From: an uncultured Clostridia bacterium
GTDB taxonomy: Bacteria; Bacillota; Clostridia; Oscillospirales; Ruminococcaceae
DNA length: 38,724 nucleotides
Assembly (NCBI GenBank): GCA_937891895.1
Contig: CALATN010000092.1
Location: 1 to 38,724 of the forward strand
Direction: 5' to 3'
Both the position numbers and the translations under genes were made by a program. The notes beneath the pieces are model-generated. The model ran no database searches and was not told the origin of the DNA. It saw nothing but the letters and a program-made list of their open reading frames with translations. How positions within the stretch are numbered: the first letter of the stretch is position 1; each line of letters begins with the position of its first letter. Shown piece by piece: positions 8,626 to 16,152 of the stretch.

Positions 8626-9426
8626 TTATCTTTCGGAATATGCTTTATACACATCGGGATTTATGTCATAAGGTGTAATTGAAAGCATTGTGGCAAAATC
8701 GTCGTTATGGGAAAGTGAGCAGCCGAAACGCTCGCCGTCCTTTTCCGTTACGCCGTAATATTTTATGGTATCATCATTTTCGTCAGGTGTATAAATTTCT
8801 GCAATTTCAGAAGCCTTCTGTGATAAAGAGAAGCCCATAATACCTACTTTTTCTTTTGATATCTCACGGCCTCCTCCTGCCAGAAGCCACGTGCAGATGT
8901 AAGCATCTTCGGGTGCTGTGTCAGCAGTTCGGGAGGTAATAACTCCGCATACGTTGTAGCCGTGGTAATACAAGGTGTAGTAATCATTTATTTCTTTGGT
9001 ATTGAATGAATTTTCGCTGCCGATGTCAATGATTTCAAGAGAAAAATTGCTGTCCAGCTCGCTTACTTTAATGTATGCGGGGCACTTTGCGCTGCCGAAT
9101 GTTATGCAGCTGTCGTCAAAAATCATTGACCAGTCGAGCTCTCGCTCTTCACCGCTTAAAAGAGGAGCGTTGTCACAAGCGTTGATATCAAAAGCTTCGT
9201 CTTTTGTTATCTTACCCTCGGCAAAGGTAGCGATTGTAGCCTTCGGACTATCCTTTTCCGCAGCGGGTGTGGTTGTTGCTTCTGTCACTTCAACGGTTGT
9301 TCCGCCGCCTGAAATATAGGCTTTTCCGGGAGGAATTTCTGCAATGGCAGGGTTTTCTTCGTTTGAGCTTCCGCAGGCTGTGAGAAGCAGTGCAGATAAT
9401 AAAATGGCTGTTGTAATTTTTTTCAT
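8626..9426 (-). CDS. Lipoprotein, third paralogue
   Basis: The true start is ATG 9426 (266 aa). The signal peptide begins MKKITTAILLSALLLTAC with its lipobox, and reading further upstream gives no plausible N-terminus. A Thr/Ala/Glu linker leads to the same domain as the two downstream genes: LSGEERELDWSMIFDDSC, KVSEL, and ITPYDINPDVY at the C-terminus. It is transcribed on its own, with its own promoter and terminator. It is presumably an exported surface protein with the same unknown role. The set of three tandem copies suggests family expansion in this lineage. Confidence 0.88.
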   Translation of the reverse strand: MKKITTAILLSALLLTACGSSNEENPAIAEIPPGKAYISGGGTTVEVTEATTTPAAEKDSPKATIATFAEGKITKDEAFDINACDNAPLLSGEERELDWSMIFDDSCITFGSAKCPAYIKVSELDSNFSLEIIDIGSENSFNTKEINDYYTLYYHGYNVCGVITSRTADTAPEDAYICTWLLAGGGREISKEKVGIMGFSLSQKASEIAEIYTPDENDDTIKYYGVTEKDGERFGCSLSHNDDFATMLSITPYDINPDVYKAYSER

Positions 9427-9468
9427 GGTGTACTCCTTTGCTGTATCAGCGTGATGTTTTGTAAAAGG

Positions 9469-9497
9469 ATTATACCATATTACAATTGATTTTGCAA
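9469..9497 (-). promoter_or_regulatory. Promoter of the third lipoprotein gene
   Basis: On the minus strand TTGCAA (9492-9497), 17 bases, TATAAT (9469-9474) with an extended TGG just upstream of the -10 box. Confidence 0.75.
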
Positions 9498-9603
9498 GGA
9501 TGGTTTGACAAAGAAAATATCTATCAAAACAACCAATCGTCACGGTAAAATTCTGCTGTAAAATAACAAGTTACCCAAAAATAAAAAAGCGGAAAATTTG
9601 TTC

Positions 9604-9632
9604 TTGACAAGCCGTAGGGAAAGTGTTATACT
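9604..9632 (+). promoter_or_regulatory. Promoter of the rpsF-ssb-rpsR operon
   Basis: TTGACA (9604-9609), 17 bases, TATACT (9627-9632). The leader that follows is about 50 bases and is structured. Confidence 0.8.
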
Positions 9633-9641
9633 TGTAAGGTA

Positions 9642-9682
9642 TCCTCGTCTGCGTATCGTCGCAGGCGTAATCCAAGAGGAGG
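9642..9682 (+). promoter_or_regulatory. Leader hairpin covering the rpsF ribosome site
   Basis: CGTCTGCG (9646-9653) pairs with CGCAGGCG (9660-9667) with one G-U. Outside it TCCT (9642-9645) can pair with AGGA (9677-9680), which is part of the rpsF Shine-Dalgarno sequence. An asymmetric bulge of about 9 bases with a CC step lies between the two stems. This resembles in outline the rpsF leaders reported to bind the S6:S18 complex for autoregulation. The match to that motif is inferred, not tested. Confidence 0.5.
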
Positions 9683-9690
9683 TGTTTTTA

Positions 9691-9981
9691 ATGGCAAAGG
9701 TAAACGAAACTTATGAAACCATGGCAGTTTACAGCCTGAAGAACGGTGAGGAAGGCGTTAAGGCTCTTAACGACAAGTTCACTGCTCTCATCGAGGCTAA
9801 CGGCACAATGGAGTCCGTTAACGAGTGGGGTAAGAGAAAGCTTGCTTACGAGATCAACTACGAAGCAGAAGGCTACTATGTGCTTTACACATTCACATCA
9901 AAGCCTGATTTCCCTGCAGAGCTCGACCGTGTATTCAAGATCACAGACGGCGTTATGCGTTCCATGACTACTGTAAAGTAA
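9691..9981 (+). CDS. rpsF: 30S ribosomal protein S6
   Basis: The 96-aa protein starts at ATG 9691, right after GAGGAGGTG; an upstream extension of the frame runs into the promoter. It has the S6 fold signature YETMAVYSL at the N-terminus, then EWGKRKLAYEI near residue 48 and EGYYVLYTF. S6 binds S18 in the platform of the 30S subunit. The gene order rpsF-ssb-rpsR is the classic Firmicutes arrangement. Expression is probably controlled by the leader hairpin. Confidence 0.97.
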   Translation: MAKVNETYETMAVYSLKNGEEGVKALNDKFTALIEANGTMESVNEWGKRKLAYEINYEAEGYYVLYTFTSKPDFPAELDRVFKITDGVMRSMTTVK

Positions 9982-10026
9982 TCCGCATAACTTTGAACGG
10001 CTAAATAAGAAAGGTTGGTAGTAATT

Positions 10027-10542
10027 ATGTTGAACAAGGTTATCTTAATGGGCAGACTTACTGCCGATCCTGAACTGAGACAGACACCGAACGGCGTTTC
10101 AACTTGTCAGTTCAACGTTGCTGTAGACAGAGGTTATACCACACAGAACGGTGAACGTCAGACAGACTTTATCACTGTTGTTGCTTGGCGTCAGTCAGCT
10201 GAATTTGTCAGCAGATATTTTGCCAAGGGCAGAATGATTATTGTTGAAGGAAGCCTCAGAACAAGAAGCTACGCAGACAAGCGTTACCCTGATGTAACTC
10301 ATTATGTAATGGAAGTTCAGGCAGATAATGTGCAGTTTGGTGAAACAAAGGCAGCCGCACAGGCTCACGGCGGCGGTAACGGTAACTACGCTCCGCAGCA
10401 GTTTGCACAGCCTCAGTACAATCAGCCCGTTCAGAACGCACAGCCACAGTATGCTCCACAGCAGAATGCTGCTCCTGCGGCTTCTTTCGGAGATCTTGGC
10501 GATTTTGAAGAGGTTATCGGCGATGGTGACCTGCCATTCTGA
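10027..10542 (+). CDS. ssb: Single-stranded DNA-binding protein
   Basis: The 171-aa protein has the OB-fold core at about 1-105, with LMGRLTADPELRQTPNG, FITVVAWR and the IIVEGSLRTRSY strand. A Gly/Gln/Pro/Tyr-rich flexible linker follows (about 112-155), then the acidic tip DGDLPF that recruits replication and repair partners. The start is ATG 10027, with AGAAAGG about 12 bases before it; a TTG at 10015 is possible but less likely because other SSBs begin MLNKV-like. It lies between rpsF and rpsR in one operon. Confidence 0.96.
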   Translation: MLNKVILMGRLTADPELRQTPNGVSTCQFNVAVDRGYTTQNGERQTDFITVVAWRQSAEFVSRYFAKGRMIIVEGSLRTRSYADKRYPDVTHYVMEVQADNVQFGETKAAAQAHGGGNGNYAPQQFAQPQYNQPVQNAQPQYAPQQNAAPAASFGDLGDFEEVIGDGDLPF

Positions 10543-10586
10543 TAACGCTGAAAACTGTATTTAAATTCTATAAGGAGGGTTTCATA

Positions 10587-10835
10587 ATGGAGAAGGATAG
10601 AGAAAGAGCTCCACGCGGCGCTAAGAGAGCACGTAAAAAGGTTTGCATGTTCTGCGCTGACAGAGTGGAGAAGATTGATTACAAGGATATCAACAGACTC
10701 AAGAAGTGCATGACTGAAAGAGCTAAGATTCTTCCAAGACGTGTAACAGGTACTTGTGCTTGTCACCAGAGAGAACTTACAGTTGCTATCAAGCGTGCAA
10801 GATATGTTGCTCTGCTTCCTTACGTTTCCGACTAA
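10587..10835 (+). CDS. rpsR: 30S ribosomal protein S18, Cys-containing form
   Basis: The 82-aa protein has the S18 signature with YKDINRLKKCM and the ILPRRVTG segment, followed by CACHQRELTVAIKRAR. It carries CxxC near residue 21 and CxC near 58, the arrangement of zinc-binding S18 variants. Many genomes keep a second Cys-free S18 for zinc limitation; none is in this window. It has a GGAGGG ribosome site, and a strong terminator follows. Confidence 0.97.
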   Translation: MEKDRERAPRGAKRARKKVCMFCADRVEKIDYKDINRLKKCMTERAKILPRRVTGTCACHQRELTVAIKRARYVALLPYVSD

Positions 10836-10850
10836 TTAAGAAACAAACAG

Positions 10851-10884
10851 AATTCCTCAGGAGTAATCCTGAGGAATTTTTTTG
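10851..10884 (+). terminator. Terminator of the rpsF operon
   Basis: A perfect 12-bp stem, AATTCCTCAGGA (10851-10862) with TCCTGAGGAATT (10867-10878), GTAA loop, then a run of T. Confidence 0.93.
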
Positions 10885-10903
10885 CTTTAAAACAGAATAT
10901 AAA

Positions 10904-10936
10904 AATTCGGAGAAGCCGCACAAACTTCTCCGAATT
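10904..10936 (-). terminator. Terminator of the NhaC gene
   Basis: AATTCGGAGAAG (10904-10915) pairs perfectly with CTTCTCCGAATT (10925-10936). On the minus strand a T-run follows. It lies 5 bases past the NhaC stop codon. Confidence 0.88.
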
Positions 10937-10941
10937 TATTT

Positions 10942-12576
10942 TTACTTTGCTTTTTCCACAGTCTTATCTGCTGTCAGAGCCTTGATTGCAAACAGTACAA
11001 TGAGCATAAGCACGATTGACGTACCAAGAACAACAAACACATTCTGCACGAAGCCTGCAAGCAGATAGCCTGCCGCACTTACAGCCGCAACTGTCAGTGA
11101 GTAAGGAAGCTGTGTTGCAACGTGGTTTACGTGGTCACACTGTGCACCTGTGGAGGCCATGATAGTTGTATCGGAAATAGGGGAACAATGGTCGCCGCAA
11201 ACTGCGCCTGCAAGGCAAGCGGAGATGCAGATGATTACCATTGCAGGAATTTCGCCTGTGCTTGTAACGTTTGCAAGTTCTGTAGAGAACACGCTTGTTA
11301 CGATAGGGATAAGGATACCGAATGTACCCCAGGAAGTACCTGTTGCAAAGGAAAGACCAAGTGCAACCACAAACAGGATAAGCGGAAGCATAATCTGAAT
11401 AGCTGTTGCGCTTTCAACGATACCGGATACGAATGTACCTGCATCGAGGAAGTTTGTCATGGTTTTGAGTGTCCACGCAAATGTGAGGATAAGAATTGCA
11501 GGAACCATCTGCTTGAAGCCGAGAGCGATAGAGTCCATACAATCAAGGAACGTCAGCACTCTGCGGCAGATGAAATATCCGATAATTACGATAAGCGCGC
11601 CGATTGAACCAAGTGACAGACCGTAAGACGCATCACAGTTTGCGAAAGCGTTGATGAAGTCTGTGCCGTCAAAGAAACCGCCTGTGTAAATCATACCGAC
11701 AACGCAAAGCACGATAAGAATTACAACAGGAAGAATAAGGTCGATAACCTTGCCCTTTGTTGTTGCAGGTTCTTCGTCGTTGTCGTAAACCTTGTTGCGG
11801 GTTGTAAAAAGGTCACCCTTTTCAGCGTTGTCCTCGTGAAGCTTCATAGGGCCATAGTTGATGTTTGTAACCGAAACAAAAATAACCATAAGGAGTGTGA
11901 GAAGCGCATAGAGGTTGTAAGGAATTGTGCTGATGAAAAGACGTATTCCGTTTACGCCTTCAACAGTACCGCTTACAGCAGCTGCCCAGGAAGAAATCGG
12001 GGCAATGATACAAATCGGTGCAGCTGTTGAGTCGATGAGGTAAGCAAGTTTTGAACGGGAAACCTTATGCTTGTCCGTAACAGGACGCATTACCGAGCCA
12101 ACAGTCAGACAGTTGAAGTAGTCATCAACAAAGATGAGTACGCCAAGGAAAAATGTTGCAATGCTCGCTCCCACACGGCTCTTGATGTGCTTTGCAGCCC
12201 ATTCACCGTAAGCACGGCTTCCGCCTGCCTTGTTCATAAGCACTACAATTATGCCAAGCACTACAAGGAAAATAAGAATACCAACATTGTAGCTGTCAGC
12301 AAGGTTTGCGATAAGACCGTCCTGAACAACAGCAGTAAACATACCGCTGAAGCCGCCCCCTGAAGCCGCCGAGTAAACCACGCCGCCTGTCAGAATGCCG
12401 ACGAAAAGTGAGGAGTAAACCTCTTTTGTGATAAGCGCAAGACCGATTGCCACAATCGGCGGAAGAAGTGACCAGAGCGTACCGACCGCTTCGGTGATAG
12501 GCGCCGTAATTGCACAGGCAACGATAAATGCAACTACCAGCAAGCCAAAGATGATTTTGTCAAGATGCTTTTTCAT
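10942..12576 (-). CDS. nhaC: Na+/H+ antiporter, NhaC family
   Basis: The protein of about 544 aa has at least ten hydrophobic segments and matches NhaC-type antiporters. Markers are IFVDDYFNCLTVGSVMRPVTD near residue 150, STAAPICIIAPISSWAA near 185, and FATGTSWGTFGILIPI and GDHCSPISDTT in the C-terminal half, which form the ion path. It exchanges external protons for internal sodium, possibly coupled to an organic acid. I chose ATG 12576. The strong AAAGGAGGA site (12606-12614) is unusually far away, but a perfect hairpin fills the gap. A GTG at 12588 is the alternative start and lies inside the hairpin. Confidence 0.92.
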   Translation of the reverse strand: MKKHLDKIIFGLLVVAFIVACAITAPITEAVGTLWSLLPPIVAIGLALITKEVYSSLFVGILTGGVVYSAASGGGFSGMFTAVVQDGLIANLADSYNVGILIFLVVLGIIVVLMNKAGGSRAYGEWAAKHIKSRVGASIATFFLGVLIFVDDYFNCLTVGSVMRPVTDKHKVSRSKLAYLIDSTAAPICIIAPISSWAAAVSGTVEGVNGIRLFISTIPYNLYALLTLLMVIFVSVTNINYGPMKLHEDNAEKGDLFTTRNKVYDNDEEPATTKGKVIDLILPVVILIVLCVVGMIYTGGFFDGTDFINAFANCDASYGLSLGSIGALIVIIGYFICRRVLTFLDCMDSIALGFKQMVPAILILTFAWTLKTMTNFLDAGTFVSGIVESATAIQIMLPLILFVVALGLSFATGTSWGTFGILIPIVTSVFSTELANVTSTGEIPAMVIICISACLAGAVCGDHCSPISDTTIMASTGAQCDHVNHVATQLPYSLTVAAVSAAGYLLAGFVQNVFVVLGTSIVLMLIVLFAIKALTADKTVEKAK

Positions 12577-12585
12577 AATTTTGAC

Positions 12586-12614
12586 CACGCTTCGTCAGAA
12601 GCGTGTCCTCCTTT
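12586..12614 (-). promoter_or_regulatory. Hairpin between the Shine-Dalgarno and start codon of nhaC
   Basis: Minus-strand AAAGGAGGA (12606-12614) is followed directly by an 8-bp perfect hairpin, CACGCTTC/GAAGCGTG with a 4-base loop (12586-12605), then 9 bases to ATG 12576. When the hairpin folds, the effective spacing becomes normal. Confidence 0.7.
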
Positions 12615-12659
12615 CTTGATGTTTTGTGGTTTTATGCCCGACGCAGTCGGAACGTAAAA

Positions 12660-12679
12660 TTTCAAGCGACAGCTTGAAA
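12660..12679 (-). terminator. Terminator of the EamA transporter gene
   Basis: TTTCAAGC (12660-12667) and GCTTGAAA (12672-12679) form a stem followed on the minus strand by TTTT. It lies 10 bases past the transporter stop. A second small hairpin, CCGAC/GTCGG, sits further on toward nhaC at about 12639-12651. Confidence 0.7.
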
Positions 12680-12689
12680 AACAAAACTC

Positions 12690-13625
12690 TTAGTTTGAAA
12701 ATTTATTTTCAAACTTTTCCACCTTAACCTCTTTCGTATTTTTTATTATATCCTTCAGCTGTGCAAGTATCACAGCTGCAAAAACCAATGCACAGCCTGA
12801 GAATTCCTTAACCGTCATCATTTCGTTAAGCAGCAGCCAGCCCGAAAGTGCAGCAAACACCGATTCCAGACACATTATCAGCGATGCGGAAGCAGGGTCG
12901 GTATTCCTCTGACCTAAAATCTGCAATGTAAACGCAACACCGCTTGACATTACACCCGCATACAGAATAGTATACTTAGCGTCAAGGATATTACTCATAC
13001 TCGGCTGTTCAAAAATGAACATCGCCGCCGTCATAAGCACACCCGCCGTAAAAAACTGCACGCAGGACATCATTACTCCGTCAGCACCCTTGCTGTTGAA
13101 ATGGTCGATAACCATAATATGCGCCGTAAATCCGAAGGCACTGTACAATACAATCAGGTCGCCCTGATTTACAGCCATACTCTCACTTACGCAAAGCAGA
13201 TACAGACCAGCCATTGCAATCAGCGCGCATATCCACACCATAACCGATTTCTTCCTGAAAATGAAAAACTCCGCAATCGGTACGGCTATAATATATATCG
13301 CACTTATAAAACCCGCCTTGCCTGCGGTTGTCATACTTATTCCAATCTGCTGAAGCGCGCCCGATATTCCCAGTATCACACCACATATCAGACCGCCGAT
13401 TATCGTGTGATTCATAGAGGGTTTTTCCTTTGAAGCGTCCCTGAATTTACTGCTTCTGAAAAGGAGAATAACGGGTATCAGCACCAGCGTACCGAGAATG
13501 TTTCTTGCCGCACAATATGTAAACGGCTCAACATAATTCATACCCTCACTTTGCGCAACAAAAGCCGTGCCCCAAATAAAAGATGTAAGCAACAGCATAA
13601 GGTTGCCCTTTAGTTTTCTGTTCAT
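12690..13625 (-). CDS. EamA/DMT-family transporter
   Basis: The 311-aa protein has about ten membrane helices in two EamA repeats (about 5-140 and 150-290). Recognisable parts are MLLLTSFIWGTAFVAQ at the N-terminus and LQIGISMTTAGKAGFISAIYIIAVP near residue 100. SASLIMCLESVFAALSGW is near 255. The family exports or imports small metabolites; the substrate is unknown. The start is ATG 13625 after GGGGG; the frame extends upstream to 13715 but that part would precede the transcript start. The C-terminal tail is short and Lys-rich. Confidence 0.9.
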   Translation of the reverse strand: MNRKLKGNLMLLLTSFIWGTAFVAQSEGMNYVEPFTYCAARNILGTLVLIPVILLFRSSKFRDASKEKPSMNHTIIGGLICGVILGISGALQQIGISMTTAGKAGFISAIYIIAVPIAEFFIFRKKSVMVWICALIAMAGLYLLCVSESMAVNQGDLIVLYSAFGFTAHIMVIDHFNSKGADGVMMSCVQFFTAGVLMTAAMFIFEQPSMSNILDAKYTILYAGVMSSGVAFTLQILGQRNTDPASASLIMCLESVFAALSGWLLLNEMMTVKEFSGCALVFAAVILAQLKDIIKNTKEVKVEKFENKFSN

Positions 13626-13656
13626 ATAACCCCCATATTTCTGCATAATTTTACAT

Positions 13657-13685
13657 ATTATATCACAAAAATATTTCCCTATCAA
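13657..13685 (-). promoter_or_regulatory. Promoter of the EamA transporter gene
   Basis: On the minus strand TTGATA (13680-13685), 17 bases, TATAAT (13657-13662). Confidence 0.75.
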
Positions 13686-13703
13686 TGCACTTATACAACA
13701 AAA

Positions 13704-13732
13704 ACACGGGCACATTTTTGATGTACCCGTGT
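13704..13732 (-). terminator. Terminator of the CotH gene
   Basis: Arms at 13704-13715 and 13721-13732 pair with one G-T wobble. On the minus strand TTTTGTTG follows. It lies just past the CotH stop. Confidence 0.85.
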
Positions 13733-13736
13733 AAAA

Positions 13737-15371
13737 TCAGTTATGCCATTGTTCGTTAAGAAACTCAACTCTGCTTTCCAGCCACTTGCGGAGATAATCT
13801 GCCGCCTCGCCGTGTGTCTTACAGCTTGCCGCACTCTTAGAAAGTTCATTTTTGATTGACTCGTCAGCAAGGTTTCTCCACTTGTCATAATTACGCTCAA
13901 ATGCGTCAGCGTAAGCCGTCTTATCATTCTCAATCATTTCATATGCACGGTCAAAAACACCGCCGTCGTAAATGGTTGTCCACTTTGTCTTTATCATTCC
14001 CTGATACCAGTCCTCATACGCAAGCACCAGCAGCCACGGATTTGCGGTTTCGTACTGGAAGTTTACGTCGGGGACAATGTTTGAAGCATAGAAGCCTGTT
14101 CCGTCCTCGCAGCGTGCCTTGTTGCCGAGAGTGGAGTCGAAGTCCCAAGGGGCTGTGAAGGTCAGCTTCTTGTTTCCGTCAGCACCGAAATCAGCACTCA
14201 TAAAGAAGCTTGACCAGTAAATATCAGCATCACAGGTCAGCTCGCTGATTATATACATATCAACCAGCGACTGCACGTCAACAACCTTTTCCACAGCCTC
14301 CTGCGGGGTAAGGCTTGACTCTACAAGCTCTGTGTAGTCAGGATTGAACTCGTAAGCTTTGTCATTGTAAGCCGCCTCGTACATAATCCTGTATGTGCCG
14401 TTTACAAAGTTCGCGATAAAATCACGCTGTTCCTCGGAGTAAATATCGCTCTTTATCGTGAAGCCTACGTCCTTGACGCTATCCCACTTGCCCCTCGGAA
14501 GAACAGTAACCGTCCTGCCGCTTCCGCCGTTTCCGTCATACGGAACAAGCTTTGCATTGTCAGCGTAATCAACGTGGAAGCTGTGAAGGTCGTCCTCGTT
14601 GTAGAAGTAGCCGTCAAATTCAAGGAAGTAGCCGATATCCGTTCCGGCATAATCCTTTTCAGCTTCAGTTATTGCAACACGGTTTTCGTTGATCTGCTGA
14701 TATTCGGCAAGCAGATATACACCCCAGTATTCGCCATTGATATAAACCTCAACAAATTCAGCGTCTGAGCAGTAAAGACCGTCCGCCTCAAGAATTTCGC
14801 ATCCGATTTCAAATGCTGTCTTGTTGCGGAGCATTGAGCCATCCTTGTATTCAGCAAGCAACAGCCAGTTCTTCATTGCTGCACCGTCATTCATATTAAG
14901 CATACTCTGCTTTTCAGCGAACTTGATACGAAGTGCCTTTTTGTCGTAAGTAGTTGTCCAGTTGCCCCTCGCCTTGACCTGAGCCTCGGCACCGTCCAGC
15001 AGAATGTTTTCATTGCCGTCCTTAACCGAAATCAGACAATCCTCATAATATGGCTCGGGCGGCATTCTGTAGCCCGGAGTCCAGCTTGCAATCTGTTCGG
15101 AAACGTGTCTTGAAACAGGCTTTGTTGCAAAATCAAGGGCATTCTTTTCCTGACTTACCGTGTTGATTTCAAGTATAGGCATAACCGTATCAAAGTCCTG
15201 CTTTGTTTCACGAACAGCAGCCAAAGCCTCTGCGCTTGCTGTTGACTCTGTCTGTACAGCTGTAGAATTTTCCGCAGCCGCGGTTTCGGTATTTGCGGAA
15301 GTGTCCCCTGTACAGCCTGCGAGAGAGCAGACCATTATCAGCGGGAGCACGAATTTCACAAATTTATTCAT
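13737..15371 (-). CDS. CotH-family lipoprotein (CotH-kinase-like)
   Basis: The 544-aa protein starts with a lipoprotein signal ending LAGC, then a Thr/Ala/Glu linker (about 22-55). The CotH domain has VKARGNWTTTYDKKALRIKF near residue 130, NWLLLAEYKDGSMLRNKTAFE near 165, EYWGVYLLAEY near 220, and the metal-binding TFTAPWDFDSTLGN near 410. CotH proteins are atypical kinases first known from spore coats. In ruminococci such proteins are common on the surface and among cellulosome-like components. No dockerin is visible here. AAGGAG precedes the start and a perfect consensus promoter lies upstream, so expression may be high. Confidence 0.9.
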   Translation of the reverse strand: MNKFVKFVLPLIMVCSLAGCTGDTSANTETAAAENSTAVQTESTASAEALAAVRETKQDFDTVMPILEINTVSQEKNALDFATKPVSRHVSEQIASWTPGYRMPPEPYYEDCLISVKDGNENILLDGAEAQVKARGNWTTTYDKKALRIKFAEKQSMLNMNDGAAMKNWLLLAEYKDGSMLRNKTAFEIGCEILEADGLYCSDAEFVEVYINGEYWGVYLLAEYQQINENRVAITEAEKDYAGTDIGYFLEFDGYFYNEDDLHSFHVDYADNAKLVPYDGNGGSGRTVTVLPRGKWDSVKDVGFTIKSDIYSEEQRDFIANFVNGTYRIMYEAAYNDKAYEFNPDYTELVESSLTPQEAVEKVVDVQSLVDMYIISELTCDADIYWSSFFMSADFGADGNKKLTFTAPWDFDSTLGNKARCEDGTGFYASNIVPDVNFQYETANPWLLVLAYEDWYQGMIKTKWTTIYDGGVFDRAYEMIENDKTAYADAFERNYDKWRNLADESIKNELSKSAASCKTHGEAADYLRKWLESRVEFLNEQWHN

Positions 15372-15401
15372 AAGTAATCTCCTTATCAGTTCAATGGTTT
15401 T

Positions 15402-15430
15402 ATTATATAGGTATAAATTTATTTTGTCAA
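15402..15430 (-). promoter_or_regulatory. Consensus promoter of the CotH gene
   Basis: On the minus strand TTGACA (15425-15430), exactly 17 bases, TATAAT (15402-15407): a perfect sigma-A consensus. Confidence 0.85.
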
Positions 15431-15482
15431 CACAAAGCGAGGCTTCTTAACCTAAAGTACAATAAAATGTAATCTTACCCCC

Positions 15483-15511
15483 TTGACAAATGTATACTAA
15501 TATGGTATACT
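15483..15511 (+). promoter_or_regulatory. Promoter of the NrdD-like mini-protein
   Basis: TTGACA (15483-15488), 17 bases, TATACT (15506-15511). Two GTATAC palindromes (15492-15497 and 15505-15510) flank the spacer end and could form an operator. Confidence 0.8.
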
Positions 15512-15549
15512 TTAGCTGTAAACAAAAAAGCATTGAAAGGGGAATTGCT

Positions 15550-15810
15550 ATGGAAATTAAAATCAACAATGGTACAATTACCGAAAAGGAAAAGAACGCT
15601 TACATTGAACACGTCAAGGCGAAGGCTCCTGACCGTGAGCTTGTTTATCTGGAAATAAATCTTGACGGTGATTTCGTTGACCTGAAATATAAATTTGCTG
15701 AAATTCCGTTTGAAAGAATACGCCGTGTCACAGGCTACCTGACAGGTACCCTTGACCGCTGGAATGACGCAAAGCGTGCCGAGGAAGCTGACCGCGTGAA
15801 GCACGCATAA
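15550..15810 (+). CDS. Small protein resembling the glycyl-radical C-terminus of anaerobic ribonucleotide reductase
   Basis: The 86-aa protein starts at ATG 15550 after GAAAGGGG. Its second half contains RRVTGYL near residue 58, then LDRWNDAKRAEEADRVKH. In class III ribonucleotide reductase (NrdD) the glycyl-radical site has the form RV(C/S/T)GYL and is followed near the C-terminus by a similar N-x-K-x-E-x-RVKH stretch. The first 50 residues are a short alpha/beta part with no Cys. It has no catalytic barrel and no zinc site, so it cannot be a reductase alone. It could be a stand-alone radical domain comparable in concept to YfiD/GrcA of pyruvate formate-lyase, or a regulator. Similar short proteins are usually auto-named after NrdD; the role is unproven. 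Confidence 0.75.
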   Translation: MEIKINNGTITEKEKNAYIEHVKAKAPDRELVYLEINLDGDFVDLKYKFAEIPFERIRRVTGYLTGTLDRWNDAKRAEEADRVKHA

Positions 15811-15823
15811 AAAATTTTCCGAC

Positions 15824-15865
15824 TGTCACAAAGTGACAAATTGTGCATTGCCGCCGTGCTATACT
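15824..15865 (+). promoter_or_regulatory. Crp/Fnr-like palindrome 21 bases before an extended -10 box
   Basis: TGTCAC-AAA-GTGACA (15824-15838) is a perfect palindrome. After 21 bases comes TATACT (15860-15865), preceded by TGC, an extended -10. There is no -35 box. The centre lies near -41 of the predicted start at about 15872, the class II activator position. The trxA promoter has the same layout. Confidence 0.65.
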
Positions 15866-15871
15866 GTAATC

Positions 15872-15985
15872 AGTTGGAACGGTGACAATCGCCTCCGTAT
15901 CCACCATCTCTTTACTTCTTTTTCAAATTGTGTTCTGCATTTTCAGCCTGTGCGCATCAGCCGTACAGGCTGAATTTGCGTTTTT
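15872..15985 (+). ncRNA. Predicted small RNA of about 110 nt
   Basis: This lies in the 468-base gene-free stretch between the NrdD-like gene and murA. An activator-type promoter points into it, and it ends in a 10-bp perfect stem, TTCAGCCTGT (15942-15951) with ACAGGCTGAA (15965-15974), followed by TTTGCGTTTTT. The body at about 15888-15930 is C/U-rich and little structured, with CCTCC near 15892 and CCACC soon after. CCUCC is complementary to Shine-Dalgarno sequences, as in other Gram-positive regulatory RNAs. There is no convincing reading frame. It does not match any riboswitch or structural RNA I know. The rest of the gap, 15990-16140, is AT-rich and featureless. Confidence 0.5.
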
Positions 15986-16143
15986 GAAAAATATTTACAA
16001 AACGGTTACGAATGTTTTTGATTTGAGATAAAATAAACCAATTTTAATGTCGTATTTGTGCAATGTACCCTAAAGCTGCGTAATTTTTTCTGAAAAAATG
16101 TTATAAAAAAATTTTCAAAAAGCTTTTATTTTGTGTTCGGTTA

Positions 16144-16152
16144 TGGTATAAT
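16144..16152 (+). promoter_or_regulatory. Extended -10 promoter of murA
   Basis: TGG followed by a perfect TATAAT (16147-16152); the -35 region is poor. The transcript would begin near 16159, leaving a leader of about 120 bases. Confidence 0.6.

Noticed and set aside
11122..11607. 161-codon Cys-rich frame antisense to nhaC
   Set aside because: The Cys pattern comes from the complement of membrane-helix codons; no ribosome site.
15872..15985. Riboswitch, T-box or 6S RNA
   Set aside because: No T-box sequence, no known aptamer pattern, and no long bulged rod as in 6S RNA. I kept it only as a predicted small RNA.
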